Part shown: in pieces, positions 7,445-16,336 of the stretch | Position numbering within the stretch: position 1 is the stretch's first letter | How the letters are laid out: each line of letters starts with the position of its first letter | Assembly (NCBI RefSeq): GCF_900095305.1 | Contig: NZ_FMDO01000049.1 | Coordinates: 1 to 48,876 of the forward strand | DNA: 48,876 nt | DNA from: Proteiniborus sp. DW1 | GTDB lineage: Bacteria > Bacillota > Clostridia > Tissierellales > Proteiniboraceae | Direction: 5' to 3' | The notes under the pieces: model-generated | The model's database searches: none | The model's input: only the letters and a program-made list of their open reading frames with translations | Told to the model about the DNA's origin: nothing | Translations under genes and position numbers: made by a program

Positions 7445-8425
7445 TCAAATTATGCAGCTCACTAATTCATCTATAGTCACCATATGGAAAAAGTCAGCAG
7501 CTCTAATTTCGTCAAGTTTAGCTCTTATGCCCTCTTCTTTATAAGGGCAACCTATTAATGAATCAGCAACTATTCTAACATCACCCTTACTAAAGAAGTC
7601 CCCAAATATTGTACATTGCTCTATATATCCATTTTTCACATTAAGCTTAAATTCTACTTTACCACCACTAAACCTCTTGCTTTTTGTGATATTGAACTCA
7701 GGTGATTTACCATAATTCCACTCCCAAGTTCTAAATTTGCTATCCGCTATTTCTTTAACTCTTAAAATATCTTTTTCATTTAATTTATAGGTTCCTTTAG
7801 CATCCTTAAGTAAATAGCTCACCATCAAGTCTCTAAATTCTATTGTACTGATCTTTTTATCCAAGTTATCTGCTACATTAGTAACTCTTTCACGTACTGA
7901 TTTTATCCCCTTTGAAACAATTTTTTCATCAGATACAGTTATTGATCTGACTAGCTCATCTAAGTCAGTATTAAATAAAATGGAACCATGATGTAAAAGG
8001 CAATTATTATTGCTATATTGGGCATTGCCAGAGATTTTCTTTCCATTTATTAATATATCGTTTCTACCGCTTAGCTCTGCCTTTACACCTAATTCATTCA
8101 AGGCTTTAATAACTGGAGTTGTATAAGTGCTAAAATCAATATCACGAGATTGTTTATTTTTTACAATAAAGCTAAATTGCCACCCATTAGGGTCCGTATA
8201 TATAGTTCCTCCCCCACTGATACGTCTAACAACATGAATGTTTTTCTCTTTTACATAATCTTTATTGATTTCTTCTAAGGTATTTTGGTGTTTTCCAATC
8301 ATCAGTGTAGGTTCTGTTCGCCAGAACATGAAATATTCATCACTTATATCCAGCTCATTTATCAAATAACATTCAAGGGCAAAATTAAAAAATGGATCTA
8401 AAGAGTTATTTTCAACATATATCAT
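7445..8425 (-). CDS. lplA: Lipoate-protein ligase A
   Basis: A 326-residue lipoate-protein ligase. The N-terminal catalytic domain has the lipoate-binding RRISGGGTIYTDPNGWQFSF motif (about residues 66-85) and the lysine loop GKKISGNAQY; a C-terminal accessory domain (RTWEWNYGKSPEFNI onward) is complete, as in E. coli LplA. It activates free lipoate or octanoate with ATP and attaches it to E2 or GcvH proteins in the cytoplasm. The gene follows lipA by 4 bp, and its ribosome binding site AGGGGG lies inside the lipA end, so the two are co-translated. No lipoylated enzyme subunit is encoded in the window. Confidence 0.93.
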   Translation of the reverse strand: MIYVENNSLDPFFNFALECYLINELDISDEYFMFWRTEPTLMIGKHQNTLEEINKDYVKEKNIHVVRRISGGGTIYTDPNGWQFSFIVKNKQSRDIDFSTYTTPVIKALNELGVKAELSGRNDILINGKKISGNAQYSNNNCLLHHGSILFNTDLDELVRSITVSDEKIVSKGIKSVRERVTNVADNLDKKISTIEFRDLMVSYLLKDAKGTYKLNEKDILRVKEIADSKFRTWEWNYGKSPEFNITKSKRFSGGKVEFKLNVKNGYIEQCTIFGDFFSKGDVRIVADSLIGCPYKEEGIRAKLDEIRAADFFHMVTIDELVSCII

Positions 8426-8429
8426 ATGA

Positions 8430-9299
8430 TTATAGCCCCCTAATCCTCTTAATCGCTTCTAGGGCATTATATGAGCTTCTTACTAGTGGCGAGCTTGCTA
8501 CATATTTTATTCCTTTTTCTTCACCAATTCTCTTGTATTCTTCAAAGGTCTCTGGGGTTACATATTCTTTTACTTCTATATGTTTTGATGAAGGTCTTAG
8601 ATATTGTCCTAATGTAAAAATATCACAATCTATTTTAACTAAATCATCCATTAGTTTAAGTACTTCTTCTTTTTCTTCACCTAATCCTAACATTATTCCT
8701 GTTTTAGTCAATATGTCGGGGGACTTTTCCTTTACATATTTTAAGACATTAAGTGATCTACTATAAATAGCACCTGGTCTAACAGTTGAATAAAGAGATG
8801 GAACTGTTTCAACATTATGATTTATAACATCTGGTTTTGCATCTATAACTATATCTAGACTCTCTTTTACTCCCTTCAAATCAGGTATCAACACTTCTAC
8901 AGTAGAATCTGGTATAGCTCTTTTAATAGCACGAATTGTTTTTGCAAAATGTACCGCCCCACCATCTTCTAAGTCGTCTCTAGTTACAGAAGTTACAACT
9001 ATATGCTTTAAGCCTAACTTTTTTGATGCTAGAGCCACATTTTCTGGCTCATTTGGATCTAAAGGAAATATCTCTCCTTTTGTAACATCACAAAATTTAC
9101 AATGTCTTGTACAGTTTGGACCCATAATCATAAAAGTTGCTGTGTTTTTCTTGAAGCACTCACCCATATTAGGACAACTAGCTTCTTTACATACAGTATT
9201 TAATGATAGATCTTTAAGCATTATATTCATTTCTCTAATAGCTTCTTTAGCTTCTCTATCCTGTACTGTTTTTAGCCATTCCGGTTTTCTCATATTCAT
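8430..9299 (-). CDS. lipA: Lipoyl synthase (radical SAM)
   Basis: Lipoyl synthase of about 290 residues. It shows both iron-sulfur cluster motifs: the auxiliary CKEASCPNMGEC (C-x4-C-x5-C) and the radical SAM CTRHCKFC (C-x3-C-x2-C), plus the C-terminal RSSY motif that ligates the auxiliary cluster. It inserts two sulfurs into octanoyl groups bound to lipoyl domains. I prefer the ATG at 9299 (MNMRKPEWL), which has AAGGTGAT five bases upstream; the TTG 33 bp farther upstream has no binding site. It is the first gene of the lipA-lplA unit. A dedicated octanoyltransferase (LipB/LipM) is not visible here, so LplA may supply octanoyl substrate. Confidence 0.95.
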   Translation of the reverse strand: MNMRKPEWLKTVQDREAKEAIREMNIMLKDLSLNTVCKEASCPNMGECFKKNTATFMIMGPNCTRHCKFCDVTKGEIFPLDPNEPENVALASKKLGLKHIVVTSVTRDDLEDGGAVHFAKTIRAIKRAIPDSTVEVLIPDLKGVKESLDIVIDAKPDVINHNVETVPSLYSTVRPGAIYSRSLNVLKYVKEKSPDILTKTGIMLGLGEEKEEVLKLMDDLVKIDCDIFTLGQYLRPSSKHIEVKEYVTPETFEEYKRIGEEKGIKYVASSPLVRSSYNALEAIKRIRGL

Positions 9300-9416
9300 A
9301 ATTATCACCTTATCCTTCCTGTTAGCTTTCAAAGTTGAATAAAAACATTAAGTTTTTCTCACCACATTTTTATAGTTATTCAATTACACTCTTAAAATAT
9401 AACATTCACTAATAAA

Positions 9417-9444
9417 ATTATCAAATTAGTTATTTTATTGTCAA
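9417..9444 (-). promoter_or_regulatory. Predicted promoter of lipA-lplA
   Basis: TTGACA (9439-9444), a 16-bp spacer and GATAAT (9417-9422) on the minus strand; the leader would be about 110 nt. Confidence 0.6.
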
Positions 9445-9479
9445 AAAAGTTGCCAAGTATATCTGGCAGCTATGCAACT
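9442..9479 (-). terminator. Terminator-like hairpin upstream of lipA
   Basis: On the minus strand AGTTGC...GCAACT encloses an alternative TGCCA/TGGCA stem and is followed by TTTTTT. It lies just before the lipA promoter and overlaps its -35 region, so it would stop read-through from upstream. No minus-strand gene lies close upstream. The rest of 9480-9580 shows nothing. Confidence 0.5.
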
Positions 9480-9581
9480 TCTATGTAATTAGCGCTTAGC
9501 ATCGTCTTGTACTAGGAAATTAGAAAATCAGCTCCCTTGGTGTATAGATTTTTTACTTAAGAATAATCTATTATGATACAC

Positions 9582-9610
9582 TTGGACGTAAAGCTATTAT
9601 GTGATAAGAT
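9582..9610 (+). promoter_or_regulatory. Possible promoter of the 55-codon small gene
   Basis: TTGGAC (9582-9587), 17 bp, TAAGAT (9605-9610). Both hexamers are imperfect. Confidence 0.35.
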
Positions 9611-9661
9611 ATCTAGTGTATATTTAACTTAATATATACATATGAAAGGTAGTGCATCAGA

Positions 9662-9829
9662 ATGGATAGTTTCTTTAAATCAAGATTCAAATACGAAGAA
9701 GATGATTATGATAAACTAAAACGTATAAGTAAAAGTAAAAATAAATACAAAGCTTTTACTAATAAATCTACTATGAAAAAAACAGAGTTCGATTATGAAG
9801 AAGACCCCTATGAACCTGAAAAATGCTAA
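9662..9829 (+). CDS. Small charged hypothetical protein with a repeated motif
   Basis: A 55-codon frame starting MDSFFKSRFKYEEDDYD and ending in ...DPYEPEKC. I do not recognise a family. Its design is unusual: an acidic aromatic motif, F-K-Y-E-E-D-D-Y-D, near the N-terminus returns as F-D-Y-E-E-D-P-Y-E near the C-terminus, with a lysine/serine-rich middle between them (RISKSKNKYKAFTNKS). There is no signal peptide or membrane segment. The ATG has AAAGG about 12 bases upstream, a rather long spacing. It stands alone on the plus strand between minus-strand genes, with a possible promoter. It could be non-coding by chance, but the repeated motif argues for a real protein. Confidence 0.5.
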   Translation: MDSFFKSRFKYEEDDYDKLKRISKSKNKYKAFTNKSTMKKTEFDYEEDPYEPEKC

Positions 9830-10110
9830 AGGAGATTATTACCCAAGTCCTCTATTGTTATGTTTGATATGTATTTTTAGGGTATATCAAATATAGTTTT
9901 GGCACCGGTATGTCCTTCTTTACTAAATCTGTAAATCCCCCTTGCATAAACCATTAGTATACTAGCAATAAATTCAGAATTGCTATCGCTATCCAGCTTT
10001 AGAGAAAATTCTGATTTTATTATTCAATAGATTCACTCCCAAATCTAATATTTAATATTATAGTAAATATATTCAAACTCGAAGTTAAAAATAAAAATCT
10101 CAATAAAAAT
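9830..10110. other. Gene-free AT-rich stretch
   Basis: No convincing frame on either strand. It holds one weak hairpin, TTTGATAT...ATATCAAA near 9863-9892, with no good T-tract; it might end transcription of the small gene upstream. Confidence 0.5.
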
Positions 10111-10165
10111 ACTCTCCTTTTAGTATCAGATTCTTATTCCATAATTTACCTACCTTAAGGAGAGT
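10106..10165 (-). terminator. Candidate long-loop terminator after the 82-codon gene
   Basis: ACTCTCCTT (10111-10119) and AAGGAGAGT (10157-10165) are perfect 9-bp complements with a 37-base loop; on the minus strand ATTTTTATT follows. It lies about 30 bp past the stop codon. The long loop lowers confidence. Confidence 0.45.
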
Positions 10166-10193
10166 AAACTTATTTCTTAACATTTAATTATTT

Positions 10194-10442
10194 CTAGTAC
10201 ATTAACTTATTAATATTAATTTGCTTAATAGCAGGACATTTTTTCTTCTCTTTAGGTCTATAAAATTCAATTAAAACTTTTCTTTCATCTTTTTTATCTT
10301 CTGTTTTTTTGTCCTCTATTATGTCACTTATAGCTTCATTGCATGTTCCACAAAGCTTGTCCGTAGGTACACGATATAAAATGTACTCCTCATTTGCTAA
10401 TCTTATAAGCTTAGCATCATCTTTATTTGCTATAAACATCAT
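10194..10442 (-). CDS. Small conserved-looking hypothetical protein with a CxxC motif
   Basis: I start this at 10442 (MMFIANKDDAKLIRLANEEY), where TAGGGGG lies seven bases upstream; the frame is open farther up but without a binding site. The product is about 82 residues, with LCGTC in the middle, a very lysine/glutamate-rich stretch (EDKKTEDKKDERK) and a late cysteine (KKKCPAIK). Three cysteines could bind a metal, but a complete four-ligand site is not visible. No signal peptide or membrane segment. Function unknown. It is divergent from the regulator gene at 10638, sharing the intergenic region, so it may be controlled by that regulator; this is inference. Confidence 0.6.
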   Translation of the reverse strand: MMFIANKDDAKLIRLANEEYILYRVPTDKLCGTCNEAISDIIEDKKTEDKKDERKVLIEFYRPKEKKKCPAIKQININKLMY

Positions 10443-10571
10443 TTTTAATCCCCCTAATATCAATAATATCTTTACTGAATTTCTATGTATGCCAAATATG
10501 CTATCCTGTTTATAAGTAAGCCAATTTACCTCAATAATATTATAACTCAATAAAAAAATATTGTAAACCTC

Positions 10572-10600
10572 TTTACATTTATTTTTATATGTGATATTCT
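10572..10600 (+). promoter_or_regulatory. Promoter of the HTH-TPR regulator
   Basis: TTTACA (10572-10577), 17 bp, TATTCT (10595-10600); start expected near 10607, leaving a leader of about 30 nt. Confidence 0.55.
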
Positions 10601-10637
10601 AATCTAAAGTAAAATTAATTATATTTAGGTTGAAAGG

Positions 10638-11963
10638 TTGATTGTTTTGGAAGAGCATTTTGAAGTTACTGTAGGTCAAAATCTAAAAAGAATAAGAAAA
10701 GATCTAGGTCTAAGGCAGCATCAGATTGCTGGTGAGGATATTACTAGAAACCTGATTAGTCTTATTGAAAATGATAAGGCTACATTATATGACACTGCAG
10801 CTAATATAATGGCTAGAAATATTAATAAAATTATGAGTGAAAAAAACTTAAACATTTTCATTAAACCAGAAGATTTGCTTAACCCTAAAAGATACAATGC
10901 AAGAAAAAAAGCTGATACATATATTGAAAGATTAGAAGATGACTTAATCAATAAAAAATTTGACATTAAATCGAACGAGCTTAATGAAATTGAAGCTTTT
11001 TTAAATGAATGGGATTTAACTGATAAGAAGGTAAAGATATATGAGCTATTAGGAGACATTTTTTATGCTTCTAATAATTCAAACAAGGAATACTACTATT
11101 ATTTTAAAGCTTTAGAATCCTCTTATGATTTTCCGAATATGAAGGGCCGCTATAAGATTGCACTTAAATTAGTTTTTAATTGCATAGTCACAGGCAAATG
11201 CGATGAAGCCATTAATTTATGTAAATATATGTTACTCAGTCAAAATGACATACCAGATATGTATAAAGGTGTGTTTTATTATAACAGTGCTTTAGCTTAC
11301 AAAAAATTAAAAGAATATGATAATTGCTTAAATAATTTAGATATTGCCAAAAAATACATTGATGATACTAGTGATAATTTTAAAAAAATATTAATGCTAG
11401 AAGGCATTTCTTATTATGAAACTAAAAACTACAATAAAGCCTTAGTAAGCTATGAGAAATTTTTAGAAATACTCGGTGAAACAAATCGTTTTGACGAAAT
11501 TTGTGCAACATACATAAATATAGTTCAAATTCATATAAAGAGAAACGATAAAGAAAGTATTCTGAAATACTTTGATAAAATTATGACTACTCTTCCATAC
11601 ATAGATGATGATTCATTTTATCTTACCGAAATATACTATGAAATATCAAATGTTTTTTTATACTTAAATAATTATGAAGAGTCTGAGAAGTATTTAAATA
11701 CGGCTTTAGCCTCATCAAAAAAATTTGGAATGCATAATCTCTATAAAAAGTTTCTAGGTAAACTAATGGAGCTATATATTAATACAAACAGCTTAGATAA
11801 ATTATCTGATCTGTTAAAAACAATAGATGATGAGATTATTAATATTAGATTCAAAGAAGATTTTATATTAGTACTCAAACTTTTACTATATTTCATAAAG
11901 CAAAATAACTATAAAGAAGCAGAAAACTTAATAATAGATTTATTACAAAAAAAGGAGGTATAA
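10638..11963 (+). CDS. RRNPP-type regulator: N-terminal Xre-like HTH plus TPR repeats
   Basis: About 441 residues. The N-terminus (about 10-70) is an Xre/HTH_3 DNA-binding domain: GQNLKRIRKDLGLRQHQIAG, then ITRNLISLIENDKATL as the recognition region. From about residue 130 on there are helical TPR-like repeats, such as YYYFKALESS, GVFYYNSALAYKKLKEYDNC, EGISYYETKNYNKALVSYEK, and ISNVFLYLNNYEESEKYLNTAL. This architecture is that of PlcR/Rgg/Qsr-type receptors, in which TPRs bind an imported peptide and alter DNA binding. The start is TTG: 10638 (AGGT eight bases upstream) or 10647 (AAAGG nine bases upstream). A secreted-peptide gene follows after 3 bp, which supports the assignment. Target genes are unknown. 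Confidence 0.88.
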   Translation: MIVLEEHFEVTVGQNLKRIRKDLGLRQHQIAGEDITRNLISLIENDKATLYDTAANIMARNINKIMSEKNLNIFIKPEDLLNPKRYNARKKADTYIERLEDDLINKKFDIKSNELNEIEAFLNEWDLTDKKVKIYELLGDIFYASNNSNKEYYYYFKALESSYDFPNMKGRYKIALKLVFNCIVTGKCDEAINLCKYMLLSQNDIPDMYKGVFYYNSALAYKKLKEYDNCLNNLDIAKKYIDDTSDNFKKILMLEGISYYETKNYNKALVSYEKFLEILGETNRFDEICATYINIVQIHIKRNDKESILKYFDKIMTTLPYIDDDSFYLTEIYYEISNVFLYLNNYEESEKYLNTALASSKKFGMHNLYKKFLGKLMELYINTNSLDKLSDLLKTIDDEIINIRFKEDFILVLKLLLYFIKQNNYKEAENLIIDLLQKKEV

Positions 11964-11966
11964 TTA

Positions 11967-12113
11967 ATGAAAAAGAAAATTCTTGTTCTATTATCAGTTT
12001 TAACTCTTATTACAACTCTAAGCAATATAGCCTTTGCAGGTACAGTAGATCCACCACCTATTAGAGAACTATCTATTAGAATTTCTGACAACATCATAAA
12101 ATTATCAGAGTAA
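11967..12113 (+). CDS. Secreted pro-peptide, candidate signal for the upstream RRNPP regulator
   Basis: A 48-codon gene. The first 24 residues are a signal peptide: MKKK, a hydrophobic core ILVLLSVLTLITTL, and a cleavage-like SNIAFA|G site. The mature part would be GTVDPPPIRELSIRISDNII plus KLSE, with a triple proline near its start. The ribosome binding site GGAGGT lies in the last codons of the regulator and is optimally spaced; the gap between genes is 3 bp. The same pairing (TPR regulator, then a small exported peptide) defines PlcR-PapR, NprR-NprX and the Clostridial Qsr-Qsp systems. Which residues form the active signal cannot be read from the sequence. Confidence 0.8.
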   Translation: MKKKILVLLSVLTLITTLSNIAFAGTVDPPPIRELSIRISDNIIKLSE

Positions 12114-12211
12114 TGAATACCAAAAGCATTACACCTATTGATAAAACCTGAAAAATTAGATGAACTTCACAGCCCACTTTTATGTAGGTAAAAAACAAGC
12201 TTTTCACAAAA

Positions 12212-12246
12212 AATAAGCCTTAGGACTCTAAGGCTTATTTTTTTCA
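12212..12246 (+). terminator. Terminator of the regulator-peptide operon
   Basis: AATAAGCCTTAG-GACT-CTAAGGCTTATT, a perfect 12-bp stem with a tetraloop, then TTTTTT. It lies about 100 bp past the peptide gene. The interval 12114-12211 shows no further frame. Confidence 0.93.
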
Positions 12247-12340
12247 TAGTTATTTTTTTATCTATTTTTAACCTTCTATAATATCAATTTTTATGGTACA
12301 ATATCACGAGGATTGAATTTAAATAAAGGATGGTAGTTAG

Positions 12341-13930
<1,590 letters not shown>

Positions 13931-13939
13931 ATATAGTCA

Positions 13940-13976
13940 GGGATATGCATATAAGCTGCATATCCCTTTTCTTTTC
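13940..13976 (+). terminator. Terminator of the ABC-F gene
   Basis: GGGATATGCA...TGCATATCCC, a perfect 10-bp stem with a 7-base loop, followed by TTTTCTTTT, ten bases past the stop codon. Confidence 0.92.
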
Positions 13977-13983
13977 ACATATA

Positions 13984-14259
13984 TTAACTTGATTGCTTAA
14001 ACAGCTTTGACAATATTCCACTACTATGCTTTACCTCTATTTTATGGACTTCATCTATTTCGATATGCTGTTCTAAGCATGTTTTTAAGATTTCATCTTT
14101 AAGCTCACATGGAAATTGTGCTGCTGTTCCACAACTTGAGCTAACCTGTCTAGGCACAGGCATTAGTTTCACATCTACTTTATTTTCTTTCATAACTTTT
14201 TCAAAGGTAAGAGCATGATTAGTAGTATGAAATGTAACTATACAATAATAATTTTCCAC
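13984..14259 (-). CDS. DUF3343 putative selenium/sulfur carrier protein
   Basis: A 91-residue protein with the DUF3343 pattern: an N-terminal strand YYCIVTFHTTNHALTFEKVM, then LMPVPRQVSSSCGTAAQFPC, where the Ser-Ser-Cys-Gly loop places a reactive cysteine. DUF3343 proteins are annotated as putative Se/S carriers and are usually found beside yedE and yedF. That is exactly the setting here: it is the last gene of the yedE-tusA-DUF3343 cluster, 8 bp after the TusA-like gene. It is likely cytoplasmic and may accept sulfur or selenium from the TusA-like partner; that step is inference. Confidence 0.85.
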   Translation of the reverse strand: MENYYCIVTFHTTNHALTFEKVMKENKVDVKLMPVPRQVSSSCGTAAQFPCELKDEILKTCLEQHIEIDEVHKIEVKHSSGILSKLFKQSS

Positions 14260-14267
14260 GATTTCAC

Positions 14268-14477
14268 CTATTTTCTTATACTAAGAGTAAATTCATCATC
14301 ATTTTCCTCAACATTAACTGTGTAGCCTTGGCTTGTTGCAAATCTTTTTATATTCTCAACTGCTACCTTTGCGTCTACAAGCACTTCAAAGTTCGTATTG
14401 CCACTATCTATAGCATTTTTAGTCATTATAACTGGCTCTGGGCAAGATCTACCTCTTGCATCAACTATATTAGCCAT
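14268..14477 (-). CDS. TusA/YedF-like sulfur carrier protein
   Basis: A 69-residue TusA-family protein. The hallmark CPEPV motif (residues 12-16 in DARGRSCPEPVIMTKNAI) holds the persulfide- or selenide-carrying cysteine. It has a single domain only; the C-terminal DsrE-like domain of longer YedF proteins is missing, and the DUF3343 protein downstream may take its place. It begins 1 bp after the yedE stop, so the three genes are surely an operon. Its role is to carry sulfur or selenium from the YedE transporter or a cysteine desulfurase to an acceptor. Confidence 0.88.
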   Translation of the reverse strand: MANIVDARGRSCPEPVIMTKNAIDSGNTNFEVLVDAKVAVENIKRFATSQGYTVNVEENDDEFTLSIRK

Positions 14478-14478
14478 C

Positions 14479-15576
14479 TTATTGACCTCCTTCTTTCAAA
14501 GCAACTTTCTTCTTATTTTTATTTGCACTGACTACTATTGAAACTGCTATAACTATAGTTACTACAAGTCCAATTATCACAGCTATTCTTCCATTTGGAG
14601 TAGTTCCAGCTGCGCTAGATGCTAGCCCAAAGTTGTGAGCAAATGCTGCACCAACTATTAGTCCCAATATAGTAACAGCTGCATCTGTGTCTCCTTCTCC
14701 TGCTAAAATAGTTTGTCTAAGTGGACAGCCTCCAAGTAATACTGCTGTCAAACCTACTAATGCCATACCTAAGAAATTCCACACATGATCATTATGTGCT
14801 ATTGGTTGTTCTATAAAACCAACTTTAAATGCAGCAGGATTAAATATTAAATTTCCAATAAGAGCAAATACAAATACTCCTATTATCCCCCATAGGAAAT
14901 GAAAATCTTTGATTAAAAATGCATCTCTAAACCCACCTGCTGTACAAAGTCTAGTTCTTTGAAGCATTAAACCTACTATAAGTCCTGCTCCTAATGACAT
15001 TAAAATAGGTGCTGTTTTAGAGCCAGGTCCCTCAGCACTGAAGAATATAAACGCAGGTGCAACTACTAGTAGTATCAATAATACTACAGCTATAACAGGC
15101 ATTATATATCCTGATGCTGTAGGTTGTCTTGTACTCTTTCCTAAAGTAAAGCCTTTCTTTAAGAATTGAATTCCTATTAAAATACCAACTATGTAACCAA
15201 CTAAGCCTACTAGTGAATTTAAATCACCATTTGCCAATCTCAAAATCATTCTAAGTGGGCATCCTAAGAATACTAGAGCTCCTACCATCATAAAAAATCC
15301 AAATACAAAGCGTAAAATCGGTGAGGAGCCACCCCTTGCCTTAAATTCACCTTTGGCCTTTGCAAATATAAATGATCCAAGTATAAATCCGACTATTTCA
15401 GGCCTTATATATTGCACTACTGCTGCTCTGTGAAGACCTAGAGCTCCTGCAATGTCTCTATAGAAGCAAGCTACACATATACCCATATTAACTGGATTTC
15501 CAAACTTTACAAGAAGTGCCGCCAGTACTCCTAACACTGCTCCCGAGCCTATTATCTTCCATTTTGCATTTTTCAC
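14479..15576 (-). CDS. yedE: YedE/YeeE-family sulfur or selenium transport membrane protein
   Basis: A 365-residue multi-pass membrane protein of the YeeE/YedE family. It is built as a pseudo-repeat: both halves contain LGCPLRMILRLANGD-like and GGCPLRQTILAGEGD segments with the conserved GCPLR cysteine motif, and RTRLCTAGGFRDAFL gives a further cysteine near the pore. YeeE homologues import thiosulfate through such cysteines; the selenium-linked YedE subgroup is found with TusA/YedF and DUF3343. The start is GTG at 15574-15576 behind GGAGGAG. It heads the three-gene cluster. No selD or selA is in the window, so selenium versus sulfur remains open. Confidence 0.88.
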   Translation of the reverse strand: MKNAKWKIIGSGAVLGVLAALLVKFGNPVNMGICVACFYRDIAGALGLHRAAVVQYIRPEIVGFILGSFIFAKAKGEFKARGGSSPILRFVFGFFMMVGALVFLGCPLRMILRLANGDLNSLVGLVGYIVGILIGIQFLKKGFTLGKSTRQPTASGYIMPVIAVVLLILLVVAPAFIFFSAEGPGSKTAPILMSLGAGLIVGLMLQRTRLCTAGGFRDAFLIKDFHFLWGIIGVFVFALIGNLIFNPAAFKVGFIEQPIAHNDHVWNFLGMALVGLTAVLLGGCPLRQTILAGEGDTDAAVTILGLIVGAAFAHNFGLASSAAGTTPNGRIAVIIGLVVTIVIAVSIVVSANKNKKKVALKEGGQ

Positions 15577-15752
15577 GTTATCACTCCTCCATATTTATTT
15601 GCTTCCATATATAATTATATAAAGCTTGTCAGTTTATTAACAATAATTTTTTTCTATAACTCAAGCCTGTACTATCGATTTCCCAAATATGTACATACTG
15701 GGCGATATTTGTTTTTACTGTGTATTCACCTTTTGCGAATTCATTCATATTA

Positions 15753-15758
15753 TATAAT
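15753..15758 (+). promoter_or_regulatory. Likely -10 element of the NlpC/P60-like gene
   Basis: TATAAT with a weak TTTTGC 16 bp upstream. Between this and yedE, 15685-15720 can fold (CCCA/TGGG and TATCG/CGATA with a bulge); its role is unknown. Confidence 0.4.
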
Positions 15759-15804
15759 GATAGGTTTTTTTACTTCACTTACATAATTTGGAGGGATAAA
15801 TTAT

Positions 15805-16236
15805 ATGAATGAAAATATCCAAGAAAAAATTAGAGAAGGAATTAGGAAATATAGGTATGCTAAATTCCTACGTAATGGAAGAAGTCTTGAAGAAGGCATT
15901 GATTGTCTTGGATTTATAAAGCTTTTTTATAAGGATTTTGGAATAGACATCCCTGGTGATGATGGAAAACCAATAGAAGAAGAATGGTATAGAGCTGATC
16001 CTGAAAGGTATATTAGGGGAATAAAAAGCTTAGGCTGCAGAAATGTCGGAATTGACGAACTACAACCCCTTGACTTAGCCTATTTTGTTGTTAATCATGA
16101 TGTAATCACACATGCAGGAATTATGATAAGTAATAGAGAGTTTGTCCATATGTCTCCAAAAAGTGGTCTCCTTATCAGCAAGCTTGAGCGACATTGGAGA
16201 AGACGGTTTAGGGGTGCTATACGACTTATAGAATAG
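15805..16236 (+). CDS. NlpC/P60-family cysteine peptidase-like protein, no signal peptide
   Basis: A 143-residue single-domain NlpC/P60 protein. The catalytic cysteine motif is DCLGFIKLFYKDFGI (about 33-47; the usual form is DCSG), the histidine motif is ITHAGIMISNREFVHM (about 100-115), and a late HW (KLERHW) could give the third residue. Families with this fold cut or trans-acylate peptidoglycan peptides. Unlike secreted members it has neither a signal peptide nor a cell-wall binding domain, which points to cytoplasmic action (for example on recycled muropeptides) or a phage-derived origin. It is monocistronic, with GGAGGGATA upstream, and is convergent with the RNA methyltransferase. Confidence 0.75.
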   Translation: MNENIQEKIREGIRKYRYAKFLRNGRSLEEGIDCLGFIKLFYKDFGIDIPGDDGKPIEEEWYRADPERYIRGIKSLGCRNVGIDELQPLDLAYFVVNHDVITHAGIMISNREFVHMSPKSGLLISKLERHWRRRFRGAIRLIE

Positions 16237-16241
16237 TATCA

Positions 16242-16308
16242 CTGTCTGCCATACTGAGCGAAGCGAATGCATCTCTCCACGAGATACTTCACTACGTTCA
16301 GGATGACG
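16242..16308. repeat. Imperfect palindromic intergenic repeat between convergent genes
   Basis: CATACTGAGCGAAGCGAATG with CATCTC forms a hairpin with GAGATACTTCACTACGTTCA and GGATGAC. This wording is the widespread bacterial intergenic palindrome of the type TGTCATTCTGAGCGAAGCGA. It could act as a two-way transcription stop for the genes on either side. Confidence 0.65.
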
Positions 16309-16336
16309 AAAAATACCTAGTCAAATTCTTAAGTAG

